Of a DNA stretch of 64,000 nucleotides, positions 38,207 to 46,953 are shown one piece after another. The stretch lies in NCBI GenBank assembly GCA_002162815.1, contig MAAT01000025.1:1-64000 (forward strand), written 5' to 3'. This DNA comes from Gammaproteobacteria bacterium 53_120_T64. Its GTDB lineage: Bacteria > Pseudomonadota > Gammaproteobacteria > Pseudomonadales > Porticoccaceae. The first letter of the stretch is position 1; each line of letters starts with the position of its first letter. The notes below the pieces were generated by a model, which worked only from the letters and a program-made list of their open reading frames with translations, made no database searches and was not told the DNA's origin. Made by a program: the position numbers and the translations under genes.

Positions 38207-38677
38207 TCATAAGACGGAATTTTCTTTCTTATGATACAGAACTGAATGAATATCAATGTTTTCCCGGATAACCTTAGCTGGCACTCCGACCGCTAGGCTG
38301 CGGGCAGGAATATCTTTCGTTACTACTGCATTAGCACCAATAATACTACCTGTGCCTATTGAAATTGGTCCTAGTATTTTTGCCCCAGCCCCAATGTAGA
38401 TATCATTACCCATTACAGGGACACCCAATTGAGTACCGTTGCCGCCAATAGTTACTTCCTGATCGATATGCACATCATGACCTATCACAGCATCAGAATG
38501 GATAACAACGCCCAGCCCCCCATAGCCCAGCACTAAATTGCGGCCAATTTTTACAGAGTGGGGTAACCAGCAGGAGAATATTAGCCGAATCATATAATCA
38601 ATTAGTTTCGGCAGCACCGGTATATTATGGCGATATAGCCAGTTCGCAATTCGATAGTAGTTAAAGATTTTGAACAT
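38207..38677 (-). CDS. Left-handed beta-helix acetyltransferase (serine acetyltransferase-like)
   Basis: The 156-residue protein carries hexapeptide repeats (VVIHSDAVIGHDVHIDQEVT, IGAGAKILGPISIGTGSIIG, ANAVVTKDIPARSLAVGVPA) as in CysE/WbbJ-type O-acetyltransferases. The catalytic His sits in VVIHSDAVIG. In polysaccharide loci such proteins O-acetylate sugars or make an acylated precursor. Its first codons overlap the end of the upstream GT4 gene by 17 bases. Confidence 0.85.
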   Translation of the reverse strand: MFKIFNYYRIANWLYRHNIPVLPKLIDYMIRLIFSCWLPHSVKIGRNLVLGYGGLGVVIHSDAVIGHDVHIDQEVTIGGNGTQLGVPVMGNDIYIGAGAKILGPISIGTGSIIGANAVVTKDIPARSLAVGVPAKVIRENIDIHSVLYHKKENSVL

Positions 38678-39827
38678 TTTTCATACCTTCTTTCCAAACT
38701 CCATCACCTACTATGGCACGGTAAGTTTCTACGGTTTTTTTAGCCACTGCTTGCACGTGGAAACGGCTTAGTGCGACCTCTCGGCTCTGCTCACTCATCG
38801 CGCAGCTGGTCACTGACTCAAGTAACACCTTGATAAGTCTGTCAGTAATATCATCATTATCATTTTGATCCACAAGAAATCCTGTCTTCCCATCCTGGAT
38901 CATATATGGGATACCACAGATTCGTGACGCGACTACAGGCACGCCTGCCGCCATCGCTTCCTCAATAACCATTGGCGCATTTTCCTGATGGGAGACTAGC
39001 GCAAGGCATGCAGCTTGAGATAGTTCAATCAGTAAAGCAGACCGACTAAGATTCCCCAAAAACTGCACTGCAGTATCTAATTCTAAATCATTCACCAGCT
39101 TTCGGCATTTATTCACAAATTTTTGATCATCTAATGGGCCGGCAATCCGCAAAGTTGCACTCGGAATTTCAGCATGTACTCCTTTAAACGCACGAATAAG
39201 GTTATCCACATTTTTTTGAGATTTAACATGTCCAGCATACAAAATAGTAGGAGCCGTGCTACCTAACTCGACTTCATAAAAATCATCGGAAACAGGATTT
39301 TCAATAGGCCAACATTTACCCATCAATTGCTCACCAATTTCTTTTTCGACGTAACGACTAATCAAAATAATGTTATCGGCTTTTTTTCTACCTAGTCGCT
39401 CAACTAAACCTACCACCTTGTAACGGAGGAAACGCAATCTACCACGTGAAAACAATGCGTCCTTTTCGTTGATACCATGTATTGTCAGCACATAGGGCGA
39501 AGAGTAACCAAATGTCCAGCCGGCAACACCCTGAAAGTGGGTCATATCTGGGTTAATTTCGGACAAACACCGCTGAATCGTTCTTCGATAACTACTCCAG
39601 TAACTGATAAAACCTGGCAACCGAGATTCAGGCAACCAGTAAATCGTTATGTCGCCTCTATGTTCTATACCGGGCGCTCTGTTACCGCATGGTGCCAACA
39701 CCGATAATTCTAAACCGGGTATTTTACGCAACCCTTCTACCAGGTTTGATGTAACGCATTCAACTCCTCCTTTGATAAGGCCGGGAGACTCTGGATAAGG
39801 AGCAACCATCGCAATTTTAAATGTCAT
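38661..39827 (-). CDS. Glycosyltransferase family 4
   Basis: The 388-residue GT-B enzyme has the acceptor-side loop PGLIKGGVECVTSNLVEGL and donor-side motifs TILYAGHVKSQKNVDNLIRA, LRIAGPLDDQKF and NAPMVIEEAMAAGVPVVASR (EX7E). It starts ten bases after the polymerase gene stop, within a tight run of minus-strand glycan genes. The sugar is unknown. Confidence 0.88.
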   Translation of the reverse strand: MTFKIAMVAPYPESPGLIKGGVECVTSNLVEGLRKIPGLELSVLAPCGNRAPGIEHRGDITIYWLPESRLPGFISYWSSYRRTIQRCLSEINPDMTHFQGVAGWTFGYSSPYVLTIHGINEKDALFSRGRLRFLRYKVVGLVERLGRKKADNIILISRYVEKEIGEQLMGKCWPIENPVSDDFYEVELGSTAPTILYAGHVKSQKNVDNLIRAFKGVHAEIPSATLRIAGPLDDQKFVNKCRKLVNDLELDTAVQFLGNLSRSALLIELSQAACLALVSHQENAPMVIEEAMAAGVPVVASRICGIPYMIQDGKTGFLVDQNDNDDITDRLIKVLLESVTSCAMSEQSREVALSRFHVQAVAKKTVETYRAIVGDGVWKEGMKNVQNL

Positions 39828-39837
39828 ATATTTATTC

Positions 39838-41124
39838 TCATTTGTTGACTGCCCGTGCCCGCGCTACGACTGCTCCAGTTCTAGCTATCTGCCCAGTAGC
39901 GAGGGCCAAACCGACCATAAACCACAGCACCGAACTTTTACCTTGAGACAGAAATAACCCTGAAAAAAGCATACCGCTAATTGCAACTACAATGATAAAA
40001 CCCACACCAGCCCCTCCCCCCGTTACTCTTCCTTTGTCATAACTCAACGAAGTAAGTAAAGCCTTTCCAAAAATAATTAAAAAAAGCAAACCCCCAAAAA
40101 CTCCATTTTCTACGAAGAACTCAAGGTACATATTATGAGCTACTGCCTTTTTTCCAGACTCAACTCCAGCATGATCTTTCCCAAAAAATAGGCTGTTTAA
40201 GCCCGGATTGAAATTAGAAATATTGCCGAAATTACCAGGCCCTACTCCAAGAACAGGGTTATCTACAAAAGACTTTAAGCCAGTATTTAATAAAAACGTC
40301 CTGCCAGTCATGGAAACACTGCCACGCTTTTCACCATAAACCAGCGTGCCGACTCGCTCCCAATAACTCGCTGGCGCAGTTAGTGAAACAAACACAACCA
40401 TAACCAAACCAAACAATGTTGATTTAATATTTGGCCTGCGAATATAAATCAAGAACATCACAAACATGAGCGCTACCAAACCTCCGCGAGATTTTGTTAG
40501 CACAATTCCAAATAATAGAAACGCGAGACTCACTACAAATAATGCCTTAGCAAACACAGTCTTGTTCGTAGAAAAAAAATAGATTGCCACTGGAACCCCT
40601 GCAACTAAAAGCATTGCCGTGTCATTCGGATCGCCGCGCAAACCAGCAGCACGCTGCGAATTCAGCTCATTAATCGAAAAGGTATTCGTAACCGACTGAT
40701 ACACAGCGTACAAAGCGCCCATTACCAAACCAGTTAATAGATACAACAGCATCAGTTTTAAATTCTTTTCATCCTTAATACAACCCGCCACAAACAACGA
40801 AAGAAGAAAAGATTTTAGATATAAAGCCATTGAAGCAAGTGAAGCGCCGAGATTTATACCTTGCAGAGCGGCGACGCACATAATCACGAGCAATAAGCCA
40901 AACGGCCACACGATATGACTTCTAAGTGAACTCCATTGTCTTTGTAACAAAGTTGAAACTATGACTGCCAGTCCGGCGTAGAGAGGCAAATGAATCAATC
41001 CGTCACCAAAAACAGCCACGATGATCCCGTGTATAACCAAGAGTAAAAGCCATGCCCCCAAGCCATGAATCGGAGAAAAAAATGACGCACAAAGAAACAA
41101 AGAAATTACAATAATCAAGAACAT
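39838..41124 (-). CDS. O-antigen ligase/polymerase-like membrane protein (Wzy/WaaL)
   Basis: The 428-residue protein has about ten to twelve TM helices and a long periplasmic loop with GRTFLLNTGLKSFVDNPVLG, VGPGNFG and AVAHNMYLEFFVENGVFGG. The His of the last segment and the Arg of the first are features of the PF04932 family. With the flippase directly upstream (adjacent codons, no gap), it most likely polymerises the repeat units (Wzy role). A ligase role cannot be excluded. Confidence 0.85.
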   Translation of the reverse strand: MFLIIVISLFLCASFFSPIHGLGAWLLLLVIHGIIVAVFGDGLIHLPLYAGLAVIVSTLLQRQWSSLRSHIVWPFGLLLVIMCVAALQGINLGASLASMALYLKSFLLSLFVAGCIKDEKNLKLMLLYLLTGLVMGALYAVYQSVTNTFSINELNSQRAAGLRGDPNDTAMLLVAGVPVAIYFFSTNKTVFAKALFVVSLAFLLFGIVLTKSRGGLVALMFVMFLIYIRRPNIKSTLFGLVMVVFVSLTAPASYWERVGTLVYGEKRGSVSMTGRTFLLNTGLKSFVDNPVLGVGPGNFGNISNFNPGLNSLFFGKDHAGVESGKKAVAHNMYLEFFVENGVFGGLLFLIIFGKALLTSLSYDKGRVTGGGAGVGFIIVVAISGMLFSGLFLSQGKSSVLWFMVGLALATGQIARTGAVVARARAVNK

Positions 41125-42375
41125 TTACTGAGCACTCTTAAGATATCGGCTAATCACACTAAAGGTAATAATTTCACCAATCACCATAGCAGCCCCAGCA
41201 CTCATTGCTGCACCAAGCGCCCCAAAATAGGGAATAGCAATAACACTAGTTACTGCTATAAAAAAAATGCGTCCTACATTCACGCAGGCATCAATGTGAG
41301 GAATACCCAAATAGTGCATTACGTTATTAATAATACCGCCAAAAACAGTAATACCTGACGCGATCATCAATAGAACTAAAATAAGCAATCCATCGGGATA
41401 CTCTTGGCCCAAAAACAACTTGTACATGATTGCGCACCCACCCACCAAAGTTAGCAGTGCGCAGCTATATGGGAGGGCAAACCTTCTCAATTTGGTCACG
41501 TAATTCCTAGCTTCAATATGACACTCAAATCCGGAAACTTTTGGTAATAAGAAGGCACGTATAGCATCATTAAACGGGCTAATAATCGCTACAAACATAA
41601 GACCAACTGAGTATTGACCTGCTGCATCGGCACCTGCCATCCTCATCAATATAAACAGAGGCAAACTAAAACAAAGAGGGTAGAGAACACTTCCAACCAT
41701 GACCCACTTCCCATAAGAAAGTAACTGTCTGGTTTTCTTCCTAACATCAACATCAAATCGAACACCCACATCACGTATAAATACAAAAATAGCAGTACAT
41801 GCAGCCAACAAAGGCCCTAACAAATATAGTGCTACGAGGTAAAATATAGCACTCGGCACGTCAAAGCTAAAGACGATGCCAACCAACAGCAATCTAATTA
41901 ATCCATAGCGAAAAGTTAATCCTGCATAAGGCCGATAATCTTGACGTGCCTGATATACAGAGCGGATAAACATCCAGAACCCCAAAGTACTAGCGCATAG
42001 AACGGCAATACTCAGTTCCTTCTGGATAGAGTAATCGGGCGATAATATTTCAGAAAGCAGCCAGCCCAGGGGGAAACTTATTAAAATCAAAAAAGTTGAA
42101 ACAAAAATTTTGACCCATAGTCCAGCCTGTAATACCCTATTTTTCACCCGAGTATCGAGGCTCTTATTATAATATCGGACAATGGAAATATTCATACCAA
42201 AGTCACTGACTGAGAAAATGACCATCACAACATAAAGAGCCACGGAATATATACCGAATACATCAGCGGTAACCGTTGCCGCAATAATGAAGCCTGTAAG
42301 AAACGTCACCGCATTATTAAAAACATTACTCGCTGTCAATCGAACAATATCACTACCAAATTGAGGAAACTGCAT
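41125..42375 (-). CDS. Lipid-linked oligosaccharide flippase (Wzx/PST family)
   Basis: The 416-residue protein has about twelve TM helices. It begins with the family-like stretch RLTASNVFNNAVTFLTGFII and contains GRIFFIAVTSVIAIPYFGAL-type helices near the C-terminus. Topology and the adjacency to the polymerase gene support a role moving the undecaprenyl-linked repeat unit across the inner membrane. It is a highly divergent family, so the call rests on topology and context. The gene is A+T-rich. Confidence 0.83.
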   Translation of the reverse strand: MQFPQFGSDIVRLTASNVFNNAVTFLTGFIIAATVTADVFGIYSVALYVVMVIFSVSDFGMNISIVRYYNKSLDTRVKNRVLQAGLWVKIFVSTFLILISFPLGWLLSEILSPDYSIQKELSIAVLCASTLGFWMFIRSVYQARQDYRPYAGLTFRYGLIRLLLVGIVFSFDVPSAIFYLVALYLLGPLLAACTAIFVFIRDVGVRFDVDVRKKTRQLLSYGKWVMVGSVLYPLCFSLPLFILMRMAGADAAGQYSVGLMFVAIISPFNDAIRAFLLPKVSGFECHIEARNYVTKLRRFALPYSCALLTLVGGCAIMYKLFLGQEYPDGLLILVLLMIASGITVFGGIINNVMHYLGIPHIDACVNVGRIFFIAVTSVIAIPYFGALGAAMSAGAAMVIGEIITFSVISRYLKSAQ

Positions 42376-42488
42376 TTACATTCCCGCTAACGTAATTATT
42401 GACAATCTCTTGGTATTTACATCCACGAATCGTAAAAAAAAGCTAAGTTCAAATATGTCTTTATTAGAATCGACCAGCGCCCAAGCTT

Positions 42489-43631
42489 TCACTTAGCAAT
42501 ATCAATTGAAGATAAAATTTCTATCACTCTTTCAACAGCCTTTCCATCCCCATAGGGATTGATGGCAACAGACATTTTTGTGTAACAATCATCATCCAAC
42601 AAAACCTCCTCTACGCCTTTTACGACTTTTTCAGTATTAGCACCCACCAATTTGACCGTCCCAGAATCAACCGCTTCTGGCCTCTCAGTTACATCACGCA
42701 TTACCAATACAGGTTTACCTAACGACGGCCCCTCTTCTTGTATACCCCCAGAGTCGGTAAGAATGATATCGCTTTGATTCATTAGCCAAACAAAAGGAAG
42801 GTACTGTTGTGGTTCAATCAAATGAACATTAGACAAATTACTGAGTATTTCTTTAACAGGTTTTTGTACGTTGGGATTTAGGTGAACGGGGTAAATCAAC
42901 AACCAGTCAGGGTGGTTTTCCGCTAATTGCTTGATTGCCGTGCAAAGGTCAACAAAACCTTGACCAAAGTTTTCCCTACGATGGCCGGTTATCAGTATTA
43001 GCTTTCGGTTTTTATCGGTAATTTTTTGGTAGAGGTTATCGCCGTATACGGATTGCCAATGGCTGGCTGGCATGGCATCCGTTTTATCCCTCACCATTAG
43101 CAATGCATCAATAACGGTGTTGCCCGTCACGAAAATTGTTTCTGGATTAATGTTTTCAGCCAGAAGGTTATTTTTGGCTGTTTCAGTGGGGGCGAAGTGA
43201 TAAGTTGCCAATTTTCCCACAAGGGATCGGTTAGCTTCTTCAGGAAACGGAGCACTCATATCACCGGTACGCAAGCCGGCTTCTACGTGGCCTATTTTTA
43301 TACCTTCGTAAAATGCGGCTAAAGCTGCTGCAAAGCAGGTGGTGGTGTCGCCGTGTACCAGTACGATGTCTGGCTTAGCTTCGCGTAATACTTCGCGCAT
43401 GCCCAGTAAAACTCTGGCAGTAATATCGTAAAGATCTTGCCCTGGTTTCATCAGGTCCAGATCATAGTCTGGTTTGATGTTAAATATTTCCAGCACCTGG
43501 TCGAGCATTTCTCTATGCTGGGCGCTTACACAAACAATTGATTCAATACCGGCTGTTTTTTCCAGCTCTAACACTACTGGTGCCATTTTGATGGCTTCGG
43601 GCCGGGTGCCAAATACACTCATTACTTTCAT
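42489..43631 (-). CDS. wecB: UDP-N-acetylglucosamine 2-epimerase (non-hydrolysing)
   Basis: WecB converts UDP-GlcNAc to UDP-ManNAc in the cytosol. The 380-residue protein has the N-terminal VFGTRPEAIKMAPVVLELE, the loop VHGDTTTCFAAALAAF, GHVEAGLRTGDMSAPFPEE, TGHRRENFG and DSGGIQEEGPSLGKPVLVMR, all hallmarks of the family. The gene stops 10 bases downstream of the wecC remnant-free intact gene, giving a two-gene UDP-ManNAcA module. Confidence 0.95.
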   Translation of the reverse strand: MKVMSVFGTRPEAIKMAPVVLELEKTAGIESIVCVSAQHREMLDQVLEIFNIKPDYDLDLMKPGQDLYDITARVLLGMREVLREAKPDIVLVHGDTTTCFAAALAAFYEGIKIGHVEAGLRTGDMSAPFPEEANRSLVGKLATYHFAPTETAKNNLLAENINPETIFVTGNTVIDALLMVRDKTDAMPASHWQSVYGDNLYQKITDKNRKLILITGHRRENFGQGFVDLCTAIKQLAENHPDWLLIYPVHLNPNVQKPVKEILSNLSNVHLIEPQQYLPFVWLMNQSDIILTDSGGIQEEGPSLGKPVLVMRDVTERPEAVDSGTVKLVGANTEKVVKGVEEVLLDDDCYTKMSVAINPYGDGKAVERVIEILSSIDIAK

Positions 43632-43641
43632 ACTTGCGCCC

Positions 43642-44850
43642 TCATTTCACTATGCCGCGGGTATCAATCACCACTTTATTGTTCAGGCTGGTTGCGGTCA
43701 GTTTTTTGAAGGGCTTGTGGTCAACGAGCAGCAGAATAATGTCTGATTTTTTGATGACTTCCGCCAAGGGTAGCAGCTCAAATTCACTATGCTGTTTTAG
43801 GTTGGGTTCGCAGACCAGTACCTGGCCTACATCTTCACTTTGTAGCTGTTGTACCAAGTTCAGTGCTGGGGATTCACGTAGGTCATCAACATCGGCTTTG
43901 AATGCCAGACCCAGACAACCGATGACGGGGTTTTTAAATCGGTCTGCCTGCTTTCGTACCTGCGCCATTACCCATTGGGGTTTTGAATCATTCACTTCAC
44001 GGGCGGTGCGAATAAGCTTGGCTTGTTCAGGTGCACGGCTGACTATAAACCAGGGGTCAACGGCTATACAGTGGCCGCCAACGCCGGGGCCGGGTTGTAG
44101 AATATTGACGCGCGGATGCCTGTTGGCCAGCTCTATCACTTCCCAAGCGTTGACCTCTTCGGTTTCCGCAATCATTGACAGTTCATTGGCAAAGGCGATG
44201 TTAACATCGCGATAGGCGTTTTCGGTTAGCTTTACTAACTCAGCCGTTTTTGCAGAGGTAGCTAATACTTCGCCTCTGACAAATGTTTCGTAAAAATCTA
44301 CCGCCACCTGGGTTGATTCTTCATCAACGCCACCTACTACGCGGTCATTTTGTACTAGCTCGATCAGTATTCTGCCGGGAAGTACTCGCTCGGGGCAGTG
44401 TGCGACATAGACATCTTCACCCACCTTGTGGCCGTCCTGCTGCAAAATGGTAGCTACCACTTCATCGGTAGTGCCTATTGGGCTGGTTGATTCGAGAATC
44501 ACCAGGTTTCCTGGCTTAATAAATTGGGATATGGTTTTTGTCGCCTGCTCGACATAGCTCAAATCTGGCTCATGGTCACCTTTGAAGGGCGTGGGCACGG
44601 CAATAATAAATATGTCTGCCTCGACTGGCTCCAGCCCTGCGGTTAAGTTGCCCGACTGCACTGCAGATTTCACCAATATATCGAGGTCTGGCTCGACGAT
44701 ATGAATACCACCACTATTAATGGTTGCCACAACGTCTGGTGAAACATCCACACCGTGCACACGATAACCTTTGGTGCCGAGTAACGATGCCGTGGGCAGG
44801 CCGATATAACCCAGGCCCAGTACACAGATGGTTTTTGTTTGATCTGACAT
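43642..44850 (-). CDS. wecC: UDP-N-acetyl-D-mannosamine dehydrogenase
   Basis: WecC oxidises UDP-ManNAc to UDP-ManNAcA using NAD. The 402-residue protein has the Rossmann motif VLGLGYIGLPTASLLG, the segment STSPIGTTDEV, the catalytic Cys in GPGVGGHCIAVDPWF and the intact C-terminal motif LAFKADVDDLRESPAL. This last segment is what the ugd remnant at 10.7 kb lacks. It lies directly upstream of wecB on the same transcript. Related nucleotide-sugar dehydrogenases for other sugars cannot be excluded, but the pairing with WecB supports this call. Confidence 0.93.
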   Translation of the reverse strand: MSDQTKTICVLGLGYIGLPTASLLGTKGYRVHGVDVSPDVVATINSGGIHIVEPDLDILVKSAVQSGNLTAGLEPVEADIFIIAVPTPFKGDHEPDLSYVEQATKTISQFIKPGNLVILESTSPIGTTDEVVATILQQDGHKVGEDVYVAHCPERVLPGRILIELVQNDRVVGGVDEESTQVAVDFYETFVRGEVLATSAKTAELVKLTENAYRDVNIAFANELSMIAETEEVNAWEVIELANRHPRVNILQPGPGVGGHCIAVDPWFIVSRAPEQAKLIRTAREVNDSKPQWVMAQVRKQADRFKNPVIGCLGLAFKADVDDLRESPALNLVQQLQSEDVGQVLVCEPNLKQHSEFELLPLAEVIKKSDIILLLVDHKPFKKLTATSLNNKVVIDTRGIVK

Positions 44851-44963
44851 TTACATCCCTTTAATTAAAAAGCCTTAGATCGTCTTGAGTCAATGATGTA
44901 TTCGAGTCCGGCGACTAACGTTTTTAGCTTCTGCTTTGCGATTTTAAATTCTATTGAACCTAC

Positions 44964-45872
44964 TTATTCAGTATTTGATAACTGAGCAATATCAATACCC
45001 CAGCCTCGCTTTATTGCCGCACGTACTTTTACCATTTCGGGGTGTGGTTTTCTATGCCGGTCAACACCGCCTATTCTTTTACCCTCTATTGTTGCCATGG
45101 CCATTTCCAATGACACTTTCTGCTGATCTGCGCCATAGGTGAGCACCAGCGCATAGTCACACAGGGTATTGATCAACCGTGGAATGCCGCCGCTGCAATA
45201 ATAAATCACCATCAATGCGGCTTGTTCAAACAATAGTCTTTCAACACCTGCCACTGTTAAGCGGTGCCGAATATAACCGACTGTTTCTTTGTAATTGAGC
45301 GCTTGTAAATGGTGTTCAGATGACACGCGCTGTGCCAGCTGGCGAAGTGTTGGCTTACACAAGACATCAAGCAGCTCAGGCTGCCCCACCAAGACAATTT
45401 GCACCAGCTGATTTTTATCGGCATTAATATTGGTCAAGAGTCGCAATTCTTCTAGTGCTTTTTCTTCCACGTTTTGTGCTTCATCAACGATGAGAACAAC
45501 GCGCTTGCCCTTGCTAAACTCCTCAATTAAAAAGTTTTGTATTTCTCTGTAAAGCGCTACTCGCGATAGGCCTTCAGTGGGTATATCAAATGCCGTGCCT
45601 ACCCATTCAAGTAGGTCGTCAAAAGAACCATGGGCATTATTGATAAGACCCACGGTGAGTTCGGCATAATTAATACGCTTGAGCAATAACCGGGTTAAGG
45701 TGGTTTTACCCGAGCCTACCTCACCGGTAATCACCGTTATGCCATTTTGCTCCATTAAGCCGTATTCCAGCATCGTGAATGCACTGCGATGGCGTGGCGA
45801 GAAATACAGGTAGTCGGGGTCAGGTATGAGAGAAAAAGGCTTTTCTGTTAAACCGAAATGCTTACAGTACAT
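44964..45872 (-). CDS. Exosortase-locus AAA ATPase (ExeA-like)
   Basis: The 302-residue protein starts MYCKHFGLTEKPFSLIPDPD, the standard N-terminus of XrtA-associated ATPases. Walker A is GEVGSGKTT near residue 45 and Walker B is RVVLIVDEAQN. A C-terminal winged region follows. The frame is open to 45929, but the extra residues overlap the upstream gene and do not fit the family, so I use 45872. Four bases separate it from the kinase-like gene. It is thought to act with that kinase in polymer export. Confidence 0.9.
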   Translation of the reverse strand: MYCKHFGLTEKPFSLIPDPDYLYFSPRHRSAFTMLEYGLMEQNGITVITGEVGSGKTTLTRLLLKRINYAELTVGLINNAHGSFDDLLEWVGTAFDIPTEGLSRVALYREIQNFLIEEFSKGKRVVLIVDEAQNVEEKALEELRLLTNINADKNQLVQIVLVGQPELLDVLCKPTLRQLAQRVSSEHHLQALNYKETVGYIRHRLTVAGVERLLFEQAALMVIYYCSGGIPRLINTLCDYALVLTYGADQQKVSLEMAMATIEGKRIGGVDRHRKPHPEMVKVRAAIKRGWGIDIAQLSNTE

Positions 45873-45876
45873 AGCG

Positions 45877-46839
45877 CTAACTAACACCCCGCGCTTTATT
45901 GAGTACGGTGCCAATAAGGTTGGTGCCATTTAACAATTGTTCACATTGCTGCAATTCATCCGCAGTGGTGACACCTTCTTCAATGACCAACATGGTTGAG
46001 TCAATGGTTGGTGTAAATAGCAGGGCGTCATCGTTGCGCAGCAGGGGTGGCAAGTCAAAAATAATGACACGCGAGGCATAGCGACTGCGTATATCTTCAA
46101 CCAGCTTTTTCATCGCCGGGGAGGACAATAACTCTGAGGAGTAATGACCCAGGGCTCTACCGGGTAAAACCACCAGCCGCTGAAAACCTGGGTTCACTAA
46201 CACATCTTCTAGTTCGGCGTCCCCCGCCAGCACATCGACCAGGCCATATTTAACGTCAAGGTTGAGGGTTTCATGCACTGAGGGTTCACGTAGGTCCAAG
46301 TCAACCAACAGCACTGAATGGCTCACTTCACGCGATAGGGCGATCGCCAGATTAATTGCCGTTAAGGTTTTGCCGGCATTCTCACCCGGGCTGGTAATGG
46401 CCAGGGTGTTCCACTGGTTTTTGTTAAGAATCTGTCGCACTTTTGTACGCAACTGGCGATACACTTCAATCCGCTGATCACGATTAATACCTGCTATCAC
46501 CCGGTTTTTGTACAGGCTATCTTCTTCGGCTGTTACCGTTTGGGTTTGCGAATAAACCAAGTCTTCAAGGCTGCTTTCAGCCCGGTTTTCTGTCAATAGC
46601 TCGGGCACTTCTGGCAATTCGTCCAGGGGTGGTGAAGACTCAACTTGCCCGCTTGAAGGTGTCTGGTCATGTCGCGCTATCGGCTCTTCATCCAATGGCC
46701 CCATACCAGAAGATGTCAGTTCGTCGATGCCAGTGAAATCGGCAATGGGCGTAGAGGCGGCTTCATACCCCACCGTCTCGCCAATTTTACCCTGTCGCTG
46801 CTGTCGCGCCTTTTCAATCGCTTGTTCTATTTTGTCCAC
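45877..46839 (-). CDS. Exosortase-locus BY-kinase-like ATPase (CpsD/Wzc catalytic type)
   Basis: The 320-residue protein has a variable N-terminal 130 residues and then a MinD-like domain. Walker A is TSPGENAGKTLTAINLAIAL near 150, Walker A' is SVLLVDLDLREP and Walker B is VIIFDLPPLL. This matches the tyrosine autokinases of exosortase loci, which partner the GNVR protein. The C-terminus (NLIGTVLNKARGVS) has no tyrosine cluster, so autophosphorylation of the usual tail is not obvious. It starts with GTG, six bases after an AAGG site. Confidence 0.87.
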   Translation of the reverse strand: MDKIEQAIEKARQQRQGKIGETVGYEAASTPIADFTGIDELTSSGMGPLDEEPIARHDQTPSSGQVESSPPLDELPEVPELLTENRAESSLEDLVYSQTQTVTAEEDSLYKNRVIAGINRDQRIEVYRQLRTKVRQILNKNQWNTLAITSPGENAGKTLTAINLAIALSREVSHSVLLVDLDLREPSVHETLNLDVKYGLVDVLAGDAELEDVLVNPGFQRLVVLPGRALGHYSSELLSSPAMKKLVEDIRSRYASRVIIFDLPPLLRNDDALLFTPTIDSTMLVIEEGVTTADELQQCEQLLNGTNLIGTVLNKARGVS

Positions 46840-46953
46840 TTGCTACCTTTATTTTTCGTCTTTATCTGTTGCCATTACAAGAACTACGCTTTTAAGTTGC
46901 GCTACCAATCATGCCGTTCACACCATGAAAGTGGGCCATTCTACAAAAATGAA

